From Trinickia caryophylli (lineage in GTDB: Bacteria; Pseudomonadota; Gammaproteobacteria; Burkholderiales; Burkholderiaceae): 64,000 bases of DNA. Position numbers and translations under genes: made by a program. Below the pieces are notes generated by a model, which was not told the origin of the DNA, searched no databases, and saw nothing but the letters and a program-made list of their open reading frames with translations. The stretch lies in contig NZ_CP139970.1 in NCBI RefSeq assembly GCF_034424545.1, positions 2,976,001 to 3,040,000 of the forward strand, given 5' to 3'. The first letter of the stretch is position 1. The number at the start of each line of letters is the position of its first letter. Positions 1-9,030 of this stretch are shown here, piece after piece.

Positions 1-553
1 CGCGATAGACAGCCTGTGCCGCGGCGTGCCGCCCCTGCAGATCGAGCGCCGTGCCGAGCCCCTCGGCGGCGGCTACGTTGTCGGGTTGCGCCGAGACGAG
101 CACGCGGTAACGCGTCACGGCATCGTCGAGGTGCCGCTCGCGCAGCGCGACGCGGGCGAGCCCGAGTTGCGCGCGCGCATCGCCGGGCGACGCGCCGGCC
201 ACGCGCCGATAGAGCACGCCCGCGCGCGCGAGGTCGCCCGTTTCGTACATCGCGTCGGCAAGGCCGAGCTGCGCCACGAGCGAACGCGGATCGGCCTTCA
301 GCGCCCTTTCGAAGAGCGAAATTGCGAGCTGCATGTCGCCGCTTTCGAGTGCGGTCTCGGCAATGCGCAGATCGGTCGTATTCTCGGCGCCGCGCTGCGA
401 AAGGACAGGGCGCGTCTCGAGCTTCGCGCCGCTCGCACAGCCGGTTGCGAGTAAAGCCGCCCCGAGCGGCACGAGGCAGGCCAGCGCGAGCGCGCGCATC
501 CGCGCGGCCGAAATTGCAATGAGCGCGGCGGGCGCTACACGAGGGGGCTTCAT
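1..553 (-). CDS. tadD: TadD-like TPR lipoprotein, 3' end outside window
   Basis: The start codon is at 553 and the reading frame runs off the left edge, so the C-terminus is missing. The N-terminus has a signal peptide with a lipobox-like LLATGC, suggesting an outer-membrane-anchored lipoprotein. The rest is made of helical repeats (GDMQLAISLFERALKADP, GDLARAGVLYRRV, DDAVTRYRVLVSAQPDN) typical of tetratricopeptide proteins. TadD proteins are TPR lipoproteins thought to help assemble the Tad secretin. The position, 41 bp after tadC at the end of the tad operon, supports this role. Repeat number and full length cannot be seen. Confidence 0.8.
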   Translation of the reverse strand, partial: MKPPRVAPAALIAISAARMRALALACLVPLGAALLATGCASGAKLETRPVLSQRGAENTTDLRIAETALESGDMQLAISLFERALKADPRSLVAQLGLADAMYETGDLARAGVLYRRVAGASPGDARAQLGLARVALRERHLDDAVTRYRVLVSAQPDNVAAAEGLGTALDLQGRHAAAQAVYR

Positions 554-594
554 GAAAGCATTCTCCTGGATCCTGGATGTCCGGCGCACCATCG

Positions 595-1542
595 TCAATG
601 ACGGAATACGGCGATGAGGCGGATGACGGCCGGCCCCGCGGCGATCAGCGCGACGGTCGGCATGATGAAGAGCATCATCGGCAGCGTCATCTTCGGCGCG
701 AGCTTGGCGGCCTTTTCCTCGAGGGCGATGATCTGCATGGCGCGTTCGGTGCGTGAAAGCATGCGCAGCGAGTGAGTGATCGGCGTGCCGTACTGCTGCG
801 ACTGCACGAGCGTCGTCACGAGTGCGCGCATCGACGGTAGTCCGATACGCGCGGCCATCGCATTGAGCGCATGCGCACTGTCGCCGCCAATGCGAAGCTC
901 GTCGGCCGTGACGGAGAATTCGTCGGCAAGGGCCGGGCAGATCGTGCGCAGCTCGGCCGCGACGCGCTTGATGGCGACGACGAGGCTGTTGCCCGCGTTG
1001 GTGCAGATGACGAGCAGATCGAGCGCGTCGGGCAGTGCCGCGGCGATCGCCTTTTGGCGTCGGCGGATCGCGAAAGCGATCGCATACTCGGGCAGCATCA
1101 TGCCGATGACGAATGCGCCGGCCATCATCAGCAAGCGGAAGAAGAAGTACGTGCCGATGCGGGGCACGTGCACCCCGAGGACGATGGCGCCGAGTGCGAG
1201 GCATGCGCCGACGACGAGCTTCGTGCCGACGACCACGGCCACCGCACGCCGCTCGCGAAAGCCGGCGCCGGCAAGCCGCATGGCGAGCTTGGCGCGTTCC
1301 TCGGCATCGACGATCGGCATGTGTTCGCCGAGCGTCGCCACGCGGCGCGCCAGGCGTTGCGGTACGGTTTTCGTGCCCGCATTGCCGCGCGCCGCGGCCT
1401 CGGCCGCGCTGCGCGCGACGCCCTGGCGCAGGCGTTGGCCGATCCGTGCGCGCGTGCCCGTGCCGCGCAGCACCATCCACAGCGTGCCGAAAACGAGCAG
1501 GCCGACGAGCGAAGCGTCGCGCCAGAAGTCGGTGGCCATCAT
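595..1542 (-). CDS. tadC: Tad pilus inner-membrane platform protein TadC
   Basis: 315-aa protein of the type II secretion F-domain family, which forms the inner-membrane platform of the Flp pilus machine together with TadB. An N-terminal hydrophobic helix (VGLLVFGTLWMVL) comes first. A pair of central membrane segments follows (LVVGACLALGAIVLGV and a second near MMAGAFVIGMMLPEYAIAF). Then comes the F-domain, with the family-typical cytoplasmic stretch AAALPDALDLLVICTNAGNSL, and a C-terminal helix (MMLFIMPTVALIAAGPAVIRL). Start 1542 is chosen because it overlaps the tadB stop by 4 bp; a second ATG lies one codon on. Confidence 0.9.
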   Translation of the reverse strand: MMATDFWRDASLVGLLVFGTLWMVLRGTGTRARIGQRLRQGVARSAAEAAARGNAGTKTVPQRLARRVATLGEHMPIVDAEERAKLAMRLAGAGFRERRAVAVVVGTKLVVGACLALGAIVLGVHVPRIGTYFFFRLLMMAGAFVIGMMLPEYAIAFAIRRRQKAIAAALPDALDLLVICTNAGNSLVVAIKRVAAELRTICPALADEFSVTADELRIGGDSAHALNAMAARIGLPSMRALVTTLVQSQQYGTPITHSLRMLSRTERAMQIIALEEKAAKLAPKMTLPMMLFIMPTVALIAAGPAVIRLIAVFRH

Positions 1543-2528
1543 CGTGACGTGTCCAGGTTGGAGATCTTGCGGATCAGCAGCAGGCCGATCGTGAGCAGCA
1601 CGGCGGCGAGCGTGAGCATCTTGTGGCCCGCGCGCGTGTTGAACAGCAGCGCAACGTAGGGCCGGTTCACCACCGAGAGAAAGGCCATGATCGCGAACGG
1701 CACGGCCGAGATGATTTTGCTGGCGATGCGGCCCTCGGCCGTGAGCGCTTTTGTCTTCGCGCGAATGTCGCGCCGCGAGCGTACGATGCCGGCAAGGTTC
1801 TCGAGCGTATCGGCCAGATTGCCCCCCGTTTCGCGCTGCAGAATCAAGCAGACGGTGAAAAACGAGAAATCGGCAAGCTGCAGCCGGCGAGCCGCCTGCT
1901 CGAGCACTTCCTTCACTTCGGCGCCGACGAGCAGCGCATCGCCCATCGTGCGGAATGTCGAGCGCACGGGCTCCTCCGCTTCGACGCCGGCCGTGCAGAT
2001 CGCCTGCACGGCCGGTATGCCGGCGCGCACCGCGCGAATGATGAGGTCGAGGGTATCGGGAAACACGGACAGAAAGCGCAGCTTGAAGCGCGCAACGAGC
2101 CAGCCATAGGTACTGCGCGCGGCAACGAGACTTGCGACGGCGGGCAGCACTACGCGCAATACGAGCGCGAGCTGCAGCAACGATACGGCGGCGAGCGTGA
2201 CGACGAAGGCAAGCGCGGCCGCGAGTGCAATCGTGCGCATGCCGCTGCGCCCGGCGACGGTGCGTACGCGCTCGCGCCAGGCCGCGAACCACGCCTGCCA
2301 CGCTCCAGCGTCGCCGCGCGCACGCTCGAGACTGAAAAGCTGATGCTTCGAGGTCTTCTCGGGACGAGTGGATTTTGCCTCGCGTCTGTCGTCGCGCAGC
2401 GTGTCGATGCGTGCCTTGATCCGCGCATTGGGCCGCTGACGTGCGATCTCGCGCAGCGCGCGCACGAAGAGGCCCATCACGACGATCGCGAAGAACGAAC
2501 CGGCGGCGACGATATCGGCGGGCGTCAT
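1539..2528 (-). CDS. tadB: Tad pilus inner-membrane platform protein TadB
   Basis: 329-aa T2SS F-family membrane protein, the usual partner of TadC. Membrane segments are visible at the N-terminus (IVAAGSFFAIVVMGLFV), the middle (TIALAAALAFVVTLAAVSLLQLALVL) and the C-terminus. The F-domain contains FPDTLDLIIRAVRAGIPAVQAI and QRETGGNLADTLENLA, both characteristic of TadB. The frame stays open upstream, but 2528 is preferred because it gives a 4-bp ATGA overlap with the tadA stop, the same coupling seen at the other junctions of this operon. Confidence 0.9.
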   Translation of the reverse strand: MTPADIVAAGSFFAIVVMGLFVRALREIARQRPNARIKARIDTLRDDRREAKSTRPEKTSKHQLFSLERARGDAGAWQAWFAAWRERVRTVAGRSGMRTIALAAALAFVVTLAAVSLLQLALVLRVVLPAVASLVAARSTYGWLVARFKLRFLSVFPDTLDLIIRAVRAGIPAVQAICTAGVEAEEPVRSTFRTMGDALLVGAEVKEVLEQAARRLQLADFSFFTVCLILQRETGGNLADTLENLAGIVRSRRDIRAKTKALTAEGRIASKIISAVPFAIMAFLSVVNRPYVALLFNTRAGHKMLTLAAVLLTIGLLLIRKISNLDTSR

Positions 2529-4045
2529 GGCTGCATGGCCTCGATCAATGCATCCTCGAACCCGTAGTAGGCCGCGCGCTGCGCGAACGCGGGCCGCAGC
2601 GACGAGCATTCGAACGCGCCGTGCACCTGCTCGTCATAGGCGTTCGGGTTGAAGCGGAACGTGAAGAGATCCTGCGTGATGACGATGTCGCCTTCCATGC
2701 CCGAGATCTCGGTCACGCGCGTGACGCGGCGCACGCCGTCGCGCATGCGCTCCACCTGCAGGATCATGTGCACCGCGCTCGCGATCTGGCGCCGGATCGA
2801 GACGAGCGGCAGATTGCCGTTGGCCATCATGACCATGCTCTCCAGGCGTGTGATTGCATCGCGCGGCGTATTCGCGTGGATCGTCGTCATCGAGCCGTCG
2901 TGGCCCGTGTTCATCGCCTGCAGCACGTCGAACGCTTCGGTGCCGCGCGTCTCGCCGAGGATGATGCGGTCCGGGCGCATGCGCAGCGCGTTGCGCACGA
3001 GGTCGCGCTGCGAGATGCCGCCCAGGCCCTCGCTGTTTTCCGGCCGCGTCTCCAGGCTGACCACGTGCGGCTGTTGCAGCTGCAATTCGGCCGCGTCTTC
3101 GATCGTGACGATGCGCTCGTGCGAATCGATGAAGTTCGAGAGCGCGTTGAGCAGCGTCGTCTTGCCCGAGCCCGTGCCGCCCGAGATCACGATGTTCAGG
3201 CGGCAGGCACTGGCGATGCGCAGCACCTCCACCATCGCTGGCGAGATATTGCCTTGCTGCGCCATGCGCGCGAGCGTGATGTTGCGCTTGGCGAACTTGC
3301 GGATCGAAATCGATGCGCCGCGCAGCGCGATTGGCGGCAGCACGACGTTCACGCGGCTGCCGTCGGCGAGGCGCGCGTCGACCATCGGGCTGCTTTCGTC
3401 GACGCGGCGGCCCACCGCCGCCGCGATGCGCTGCGCCACGTTGACGACGTGCGCGTTGTCGCGGAACTTGAGCGGCGTGAGTTCGAGCTTGCCACTGCGC
3501 TCGGCGTAGATCTGATCGGGGCCGTTGACGAGAATGTCGGTCACGCGCTCGTCGGCGAGCAACGGCTCGATCGGACCCACGCCGAACATGTCGTTCACGA
3601 TCTCGTCGACGATGAGCATCTGCTCCGCGAGCGTCAACGTCAGGCGATCGCGCACGATCGTATCGGCCGCGATCTGCTCGATGCCCTCGCGCACCTCGCT
3701 GCGCGACATCATCAGTGCGGCCGACATGTTCATCGACGCGAAGACGGCCTGCCGAATGGTCTTGAAGGTATCCGAACGTACGAGCGCTTCGTGTCGGTCG
3801 GCCGACGGCGCAGGCGCTGACGGGCCAGCCGGCGCGAGGGCGGCCGGCACGATAGGCGCGGCGGCAGGCGGCGTGGCCGGAGCCGCGCCGGGCGCGGGCA
3901 GGCATGCGCCGTCGTGCGCACCGGCATCGGCGCTCGCGTGCTCGGCCGATGCCGCTTGCTCCGTCGCGAGCGCCAGCTCCGTTTCGTCTTCGAGCCGGGC
4001 GTACGACGAGGAAGCCGGCATCTGATTGCGGCGGCCGAACATCAT
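2525..4045 (-). CDS. tadA: Tad secretion ATPase TadA/CpaF
   Basis: 506-aa secretion ATPase of the VirB11/GspE superfamily that powers Flp pilus assembly from the cytoplasm. About 110 N-terminal residues are rich in Ala and Pro and poorly conserved. The CpaF core follows (MLIVDEIVNDMFGVGPIEPL, DERVTDILVNGPDQIYAER). The Walker A motif is GGTGSGKTTLLNAL. The Asp box and Walker B region read IEDAAELQL and RPDRIILGETRG, followed by the His box GHDGSMTTIHANTP. All catalytic motifs are intact. The start overlaps the cpaE stop by 4 bp. Confidence 0.95.
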   Translation of the reverse strand: MMFGRRNQMPASSSYARLEDETELALATEQAASAEHASADAGAHDGACLPAPGAAPATPPAAAPIVPAALAPAGPSAPAPSADRHEALVRSDTFKTIRQAVFASMNMSAALMMSRSEVREGIEQIAADTIVRDRLTLTLAEQMLIVDEIVNDMFGVGPIEPLLADERVTDILVNGPDQIYAERSGKLELTPLKFRDNAHVVNVAQRIAAAVGRRVDESSPMVDARLADGSRVNVVLPPIALRGASISIRKFAKRNITLARMAQQGNISPAMVEVLRIASACRLNIVISGGTGSGKTTLLNALSNFIDSHERIVTIEDAAELQLQQPHVVSLETRPENSEGLGGISQRDLVRNALRMRPDRIILGETRGTEAFDVLQAMNTGHDGSMTTIHANTPRDAITRLESMVMMANGNLPLVSIRRQIASAVHMILQVERMRDGVRRVTRVTEISGMEGDIVITQDLFTFRFNPNAYDEQVHGAFECSSLRPAFAQRAAYYGFEDALIEAMQP

Positions 4046-5259
4046 GGCTTCCTCCGTGCCGGCAGCAGCTTCTCGTACCAGCGCGCCGTGGGTGCGGCCA
4101 CCGTGTCGCCGCCCGTCACCGCGTCGGCGAGCGAGACGACGGCTTGGGCGAAGCGCGAGCGCGAATCGGCGATCGGTTCGCCGAGGTTCTCGGCGAGAGC
4201 GAGCGCTTCCGGTTCATACGGGAACGGGTGAATCGACGCACGTGCCAGCGCATGCGTGAAATCGCCCGAGGCGACGCGCCCGCGCACGGGTGCCTGCGCT
4301 TCGTTGAGCAACACCGAGATCGCGGGGTCCGCGGGACGTCCTTCGGCGAAGCGGCACAGTCTTGTCGCCTCGCGGGCCGCATGGACCGAACGATCGGCGA
4401 CGACGTGCACCATCGCGCAAGCGTCGAGCGCCTCGTCGGCCACAGCCCCGGCGCGCTGCGGCAGATCGAGCACGACGTAATGGAAATGATGCTTGAGCGC
4501 CGCCACGAGTTCGCCCACGGTGCCGGGCCGCACCGTAAAGTCGTTGTCGTAGGGCAACTCGGCACTCAATACGAAGAGCCGGTCGCTTTGGGCGACGACG
4601 GCCTGATTGATCAGTTGCTGATCGAGCCGCTGCGTGTTTTGCAGCAACTCCGTGAGGCCGTTGTTCGACGTGACGCCGAGCATCGAGGCGGCCGCGCCGC
4701 CGTACAGATCGAGATCGACATAGACGATGCGCCGCCGCGTCTTGTCGGCGAGGTGGCGTGCGAGCGCTGTGGCGATCGAAGTCACGCCGACTCCGCCGCG
4801 CGCGCCCACGAAGCCGAGTGCCTTGCCCGTGCGCGCGGCGGCGGATGGGTCGGTCGATGCGAGTGCGCGCTGCACGAGCTCGACGGTCAGCGGCTTGACG
4901 AGATAGTCGTGCACGCCGATGCGCAGCAGGCTGCGATAGAGCCCCACATCGTTGCGCTCGCCGACGACGACCACCGTTACCGACGGATCGACGACCTCGG
5001 CGAGCCGCATCAGATCGGATACGGGCATTGCGCTCGCCGACACATCGACGAGCAGATGACGCGGCGCGCGCGCGGCGTTGCGCATCAGCTCGATCGCATC
5101 GTCCAGCGTGCCGCGCGCGACATAGGCATTCGCGATACCCTGATCGAGCAGGAGGTTGTTCACGACTTCCTCGCTGCCCGCATCGGCGAGCATGGCGACG
5201 AGCCGGTCCGCCGCGGGCGGCGCCGCGCGTCTCGTTACGTTGAAGTCCAGGGCACCCAT
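4042..5259 (-). CDS. cpaE: Tad pilus localisation protein CpaE/TadZ (atypical MinD-like ATPase)
   Basis: 405-aa protein of the TadZ/CpaE family, which places the Tad machine in the cell. The first ~140 residues resemble a response-regulator receiver fold (LLVDVSAS, TVVVVGERND, GVHDYLVKPL) but lack the usual phosphorylation context. A MinD/ParA-like ATPase domain follows (GFVGARGGVGVTSIATALA, IVYVDLDLYGGAAASMLG, YVVLDLPQ). The Walker A loop reads GGVGVTS, so the canonical Lys is replaced by Val. No good ribosome-binding site precedes the chosen ATG, and a non-ATG start further upstream is possible. Confidence 0.88.
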   Translation of the reverse strand: MGALDFNVTRRAAPPAADRLVAMLADAGSEEVVNNLLLDQGIANAYVARGTLDDAIELMRNAARAPRHLLVDVSASAMPVSDLMRLAEVVDPSVTVVVVGERNDVGLYRSLLRIGVHDYLVKPLTVELVQRALASTDPSAAARTGKALGFVGARGGVGVTSIATALARHLADKTRRRIVYVDLDLYGGAAASMLGVTSNNGLTELLQNTQRLDQQLINQAVVAQSDRLFVLSAELPYDNDFTVRPGTVGELVAALKHHFHYVVLDLPQRAGAVADEALDACAMVHVVADRSVHAAREATRLCRFAEGRPADPAISVLLNEAQAPVRGRVASGDFTHALARASIHPFPYEPEALALAENLGEPIADSRSRFAQAVVSLADAVTGGDTVAAPTARWYEKLLPARRKP

Positions 5260-5327
5260 GGTCGAAGCGATTGATTGAAGCGTTGCAGGTAACGTATGTC
5301 CCGTCGGTTCTGGTATCGGCACCGGCG

Positions 5328-5726
5328 TCAGTGGGACAGGCGCGTCGTCGTCGACGTCGGATTGAGCGGTGCGGCGCGGCCTTCCTCGTAGCGGCGCACG
5401 GCGCTGGCCGCGAGCGGTGCGTCGGCGCCTGCATAAGGCTGCGGCGCCACGAGGTCGGCCGGGCGCGCGAGCATCGCGGCGAGATTCGAGTAGGTCGCGC
5501 AGCCGAATGCGACGCCGGGGCGCCGCTGGCCCGCATCGATCATCGCTGACGGCTCGTTCAGCGCATCGCAGGATGGCGGCACGGCGTGCCCGTTCTCGCC
5601 TGGCACGAACCCGATCGCCGATGCGTCGGGCATGCCTATCGGCGGCTGGGCCGACATGCAACCGGCCAGCAGGGCGGCGGTGCTCAGCAACAGGGCGCAG
5701 GCAACGCGGATCAATCTCGTATTCAT
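5328..5726 (-). CDS. cpaD: Small CpaD-like pilus lipoprotein
   Basis: 132-aa predicted lipoprotein. It has a signal peptide ending in the lipobox LLAGC and then a short linker. A C-terminal segment (FGCATYSNLAAMLARPADLV) matches the most conserved part of CpaD, an outer-membrane-associated Tad component that works with the CpaC secretin. It is short for CpaD (often about 200 aa or more). The start at 5726 is preferred over one nine codons upstream because a strong GGGAGGT site lies 6-7 bp before it. Its place between cpaC and cpaE is the standard cpaD position. Confidence 0.8.
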   Translation of the reverse strand: MNTRLIRVACALLLSTAALLAGCMSAQPPIGMPDASAIGFVPGENGHAVPPSCDALNEPSAMIDAGQRRPGVAFGCATYSNLAAMLARPADLVAPQPYAGADAPLAASAVRRYEEGRAAPLNPTSTTTRLSH

Positions 5727-5749
5727 CGATCGGACCTCCCGACGTTCAT

Positions 5750-7174
5750 TCAATAGACGAAGCCCGCCGTGCCGACGAGCCGTGGCGTGTCGCCGGCGAT
5801 CGGATCCATGCCGAGCGCGCGGCCAAGCGCGTATTCGATATCGCTGCTCGGACGCGTCACGTCGCCGAGCGCGTCGCGCAACTGCCCGGGGCCGGCAGGC
5901 TGCACGACATAGGGCGTGACGATGACGACGACTTCGGTCTTGTTGTTGAGGTAGCTTTTCGACGAGAAGAGCTTTCCGAGCACGGGCAGGCGGCCGAGCC
6001 CGGGCAACTGCGAGAGTACGTCGCTGCTCTTGCTCTGCAAGAGGCCGCCGATGGCGAAGCTCTGGCCGCTCGCGAGTTCCACCGTGGTATCGACGCGGCG
6101 CACGGTAAGCGCGGGTACCTTGACCGAGCCCGTGGTGACGGCATTGGTCGGATCGATCTCGCTGACTTCAGGCCGCACCTTGAGGCTGATGCGATTGTTC
6201 GCGAGCACGGTCGGCGTGAAATCGAGCGAGACGCCATATGGCTTGAACTCGATCGTGATCGCGCCCGTGGTGTCCTGGGCCACCGGAATCGGAAACTCGC
6301 CGCCGGCCAGAAAGCTTGCGGTCTGCCCCGACATGGCGGTCAGATTCGGCTCGGCAAGCATCGTGATGAGCCCTTCCTGATCGAGCACGTCGAGCACGCC
6401 GTCGATCGAATAATTGTTGGCGTGGTAGCCGCCCAGAATCGAAAACGCGCCCGCCTGAGGAAGCAGCGTCGATGCGGCCGTCCCGATCGCGCGGCCGTTG
6501 AACAGTCCGCCCACGAAGTTGCCGGCCGAGCCGAGCGCGCTCCAGTTGATACCGAGCTGTTGCGTGACGTTGCGATCGACCTCCGTGATGCGCACGCGCA
6601 GATGCACCTGGATCGGCTGCGCGAGCGCGAGCCGGTTGACGAGCTCTTCGTGCTCGTGCAGGTATGGCGTCAGCGATTGCAAAATGGCGTCGGCATCGGC
6701 GGCGCTCGGCACGCGGCCTGCAATCATCAGCGAGCCCGGGGCGCTCGTCACCGTGAGCCGCAGTTGCGGAAAACGCGCGTCGAGCAGCCGCTGGATCGAC
6801 TGCGTGTCGGTGGCCACGCGGATCGTCTCGCGCAGGATCGTGCGGTTGTTCGGGCCCAGTGCGAAGAGCGTGGTCGTGCCGGCGCGCTTGCCGAGCACGA
6901 ACACCGTCTGCGGTGTCGGCACGTGTACGTCGGCCACGTCGGGATCGGCGACGAACACGGCCACGGCGGGCTCCGGCAACTTCAGCATTTCACCGCCGCC
7001 GGCAGCCACCGAGACCACGCCGTCTTCCGCGGCGGCGTGAGCGACGGGCACCATGGGCGCGAACGCCGCGGCAAACACGGCCGCGACCAGATAGCGGGCA
7101 AGGCGCGTACGGCATCCGCCTGTCGCGGCGCGGCGAACGGGCGCGAGAGAAAAGCGAGGCATCCTGTCGAACAT
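5750..7174 (-). CDS. cpaC: Tad outer-membrane secretin CpaC/RcpA
   Basis: 474-aa secretin subunit forming the outer-membrane channel of the Flp pilus. It has a signal peptide (LVAAVFAAAFAPMVPVAHA). Next is the N-terminal pilus-formation domain (GGGEMLKLPEPAVAVFVADPDVADV), then a BON-like section (LRLTVTSAPGSLMIAGRVPS). The C-terminal secretin domain is marked by ALDVLDQEGLITMLAEPNLT-type sequence, FLAGGEFPIPV and the final GLGRLPVLGKLFSSKSYLNNKTEVVVIVTP. The start was placed at an ATG just downstream of cpaB; earlier in-frame ATGs would overlap cpaB. Length is normal for the family. Confidence 0.93.
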   Translation of the reverse strand: MFDRMPRFSLAPVRRAATGGCRTRLARYLVAAVFAAAFAPMVPVAHAAAEDGVVSVAAGGGEMLKLPEPAVAVFVADPDVADVHVPTPQTVFVLGKRAGTTTLFALGPNNRTILRETIRVATDTQSIQRLLDARFPQLRLTVTSAPGSLMIAGRVPSAADADAILQSLTPYLHEHEELVNRLALAQPIQVHLRVRITEVDRNVTQQLGINWSALGSAGNFVGGLFNGRAIGTAASTLLPQAGAFSILGGYHANNYSIDGVLDVLDQEGLITMLAEPNLTAMSGQTASFLAGGEFPIPVAQDTTGAITIEFKPYGVSLDFTPTVLANNRISLKVRPEVSEIDPTNAVTTGSVKVPALTVRRVDTTVELASGQSFAIGGLLQSKSSDVLSQLPGLGRLPVLGKLFSSKSYLNNKTEVVVIVTPYVVQPAGPGQLRDALGDVTRPSSDIEYALGRALGMDPIAGDTPRLVGTAGFVY

Positions 7175-7184
7175 GTGAGCAATC

Positions 7185-8195
7185 CTAAGCAGCGGGCTGC
7201 GGCGTTGCGCCGGCGGCGGCCGGTGCAACGGGGGGCGCGCCCGACGGTAGCGGCGGCAAGCCGGCGGGCAAGCCCGGCGCTGTTGCGCCGCCCGCTTCGC
7301 CTTGCTTCGAGCCGCGATAGACGATGACCGAGCGCGGCTCCGCGGCGGCCCGCGCAGGCGTGCCGCGGCCGCGCCCGGCGGTCACCGCCGCGGCTGCCAA
7401 AGGCTCCGCGCTACGCAGTCCGCGCGAGACGTCGCCGGCCCAAACGGGGGCCGCGAGCGTTTCGGCCGGTGCGTCGGCGCCCGGGGCCTGCCGCTCGCGC
7501 GTCGCGAAGCTGCGCAAGGCGAGCGAGAGCGAGCCCAGATGCGAGGCAACGGTGATCACTTGCGCGCCTTTGGGCGTGACTTCGAAGGTGACCGTGCGTG
7601 CCCGGGTGTTGGCGGCGGCGGCATCGTCCTTGGGGCGATGGAAGGCCGAGCCGACGGCGAGCACGCGTACGCGATCGGCCACCGTTTCGGACTCGACCGA
7701 ACGCTGCGGCTCCACGGGTGCACCGGTCAATGCATGAAGCTGCTGCGTGAGCAGCACGTCGACATAGTCACCGGGTTGAATCAGTCCGGCATTGCCGGAA
7801 ACGTCGTCTATGGCGACGGAAATCGCGCGCATGCCCGGCTTGAGCGCGGCGGCGAGAAAGCCGGGCGAATTCGGCGAGATCACGTCGGATGCGCCGAGCG
7901 GCGTGCCCGCGCGCACGGCGTGACGCAGCAGGTCGCCTTTCAGGTCGTTCTCGCCTGCCTGGCTTTGAACGAGGGCGCCGGCGGGAATCTCGGCGCGCGG
8001 CACGTCTTTCCAGACGAGATCGCTGTCGCGCAGGAGCAGCCCGTCGGGCAGATCGGCCGCGGCGGCGCGCACGTGTTCCACCCGTGCGGGCGCAGCCGGG
8101 CCGGGGCGAGAAGCGGCGACGAAGAGCGCGCGCATGACGAAAGCGCCGATGGCGGCCACGACGACGAGTGCAGCGAGTTTGAGAATGTTTTTCAT
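7185..8195 (-). CDS. cpaB: Tad pilus assembly protein CpaB/RcpC
   Basis: 336-aa CpaB/RcpC-family protein, a periplasmic partner of the secretin. An N-terminal membrane anchor (LKLAALVVVAAIGAFVMRALFVA) is followed by an SAF domain (VRAAAADLPDGLLLRDSDLVW, LLRHAVRAGTPLGASDV). The RcpC core contains GMRAISVAIDDVSGNAGLI and QPGDYVDVLLTQQL, the family signature. The C-terminal ~70 residues are a low-complexity Pro/Ala/Gly tail. The gene ends 10 bp before cpaC, consistent with one transcript. Confidence 0.92.
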   Translation of the reverse strand: MKNILKLAALVVVAAIGAFVMRALFVAASRPGPAAPARVEHVRAAAADLPDGLLLRDSDLVWKDVPRAEIPAGALVQSQAGENDLKGDLLRHAVRAGTPLGASDVISPNSPGFLAAALKPGMRAISVAIDDVSGNAGLIQPGDYVDVLLTQQLHALTGAPVEPQRSVESETVADRVRVLAVGSAFHRPKDDAAAANTRARTVTFEVTPKGAQVITVASHLGSLSLALRSFATRERQAPGADAPAETLAAPVWAGDVSRGLRSAEPLAAAAVTAGRGRGTPARAAAEPRSVIVYRGSKQGEAGGATAPGLPAGLPPLPSGAPPVAPAAAGATPQPAA

Positions 8196-8210
8196 GGTGG
8201 CGGCCGATCT

Positions 8211-8738
8211 TTATGGAAGCCGCGACTGTGCGAGCGCCGAGGCGAGCATGCGGTGCGCCTCGATCGCATCGGGCGCGAGCGCAAGTGCCAGCGCGCCGCC
8301 GAGTGCGAGGGCGATCCCGTAGGGCACGCCGCGTTCCGGCGCGAGCCAGGCCAGGCGCCGCTGCGCCCGCGGGCTGCGGCGCGAGAGCCGGCCCGCGGCC
8401 AGCACGAGCAGGCCGATCATCGATCCCGACACGGAAATCACGAACAGGACCCGCGCCGCTTGGGCGGGGCCCGACCAAAGGAAGACCGCGGCCGCGAGTT
8501 TGACGTCGCCGCCGCCGAGCCAGCCGAGGCGAAACAACAAGGCCGCCGTCGCCAGCGCGGCGACGCCCGTCGCAAAGTGCGCGATGAGCGCCGCGCGTGC
8601 CGAGCCGGCAAACGCCGCATCGACGAAGTAGAGCAGCGCGAACACCACGACAGCCGCATTCGGTAGCCTGCGCGCGCGCAGGTCGTAAAGCGCGAGCACC
8701 GCAAGCACGGTGCAGGCAGCGATTCTTGTCGCATCCAT
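8211..8738 (-). CDS. cpaA: Flp prepilin peptidase CpaA/TadV
   Basis: 175-aa membrane aspartyl protease (A24 family, short TadV/CpaA type) that processes the Flp prepilin. Both expected catalytic Asp contexts are present: YDLRARRLPN near the N-terminus and GGGDVKLAAA in the middle. Several hydrophobic helices span the rest. The N-methylation domain of large type IV prepilin peptidases is absent, as expected for this subfamily. It sits between the pilin gene and cpaB, 15 bp before cpaB. Confidence 0.9.
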   Translation of the reverse strand: MDATRIAACTVLAVLALYDLRARRLPNAAVVVFALLYFVDAAFAGSARAALIAHFATGVAALATAALLFRLGWLGGGDVKLAAAVFLWSGPAQAARVLFVISVSGSMIGLLVLAAGRLSRRSPRAQRRLAWLAPERGVPYGIALALGGALALALAPDAIEAHRMLASALAQSRLP

Positions 8739-8838
8739 CGTATTTGCCTTAGACGAAACGCGGATCGCCGCCCACTCTTTCGCTCGTGCGCATAGCGCAC
8801 CTGCGGCACCTGCGGGCGCGCTGCACGCAGGCCCGAAC

Positions 8839-9030
8839 TCAGTGACCGGTCGTTTGGACGCTCGTGACCTTCGAGATCATGTTCGAGAACAACTCGGGCA
8901 AACCGTTGGTGCCGCCGAAGATGGCGCCGGCCGCCGCAACCGCCACGACGACGATGCCGGCCAGGACCGAATACTCGAGCGCGCTGACGCCGCGCTCGTC
9001 GCGCGAGAGGAACTGAATGAAACGCAGCAT
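8839..9030 (-). CDS. flp: Flp-type pilin
   Basis: 63-aa Flp/Fap pilin, the structural subunit of the pilus. The short basic leader ends in the processing site DERG/VSALEYSVLAG, which has the Glu5-Tyr6 pair typical of Flp pilins. A hydrophobic helix (IVVVAVAAAGAIFGG) and a short C-terminal tail follow. A clear AGGAGT ribosome-binding site precedes the ATG. It is the first gene of the minus-strand tad operon and is separated from cpaA by about 100 bp. Confidence 0.95.
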   Translation of the reverse strand: MLRFIQFLSRDERGVSALEYSVLAGIVVVAVAAAGAIFGGTNGLPELFSNMISKVTSVQTTGH

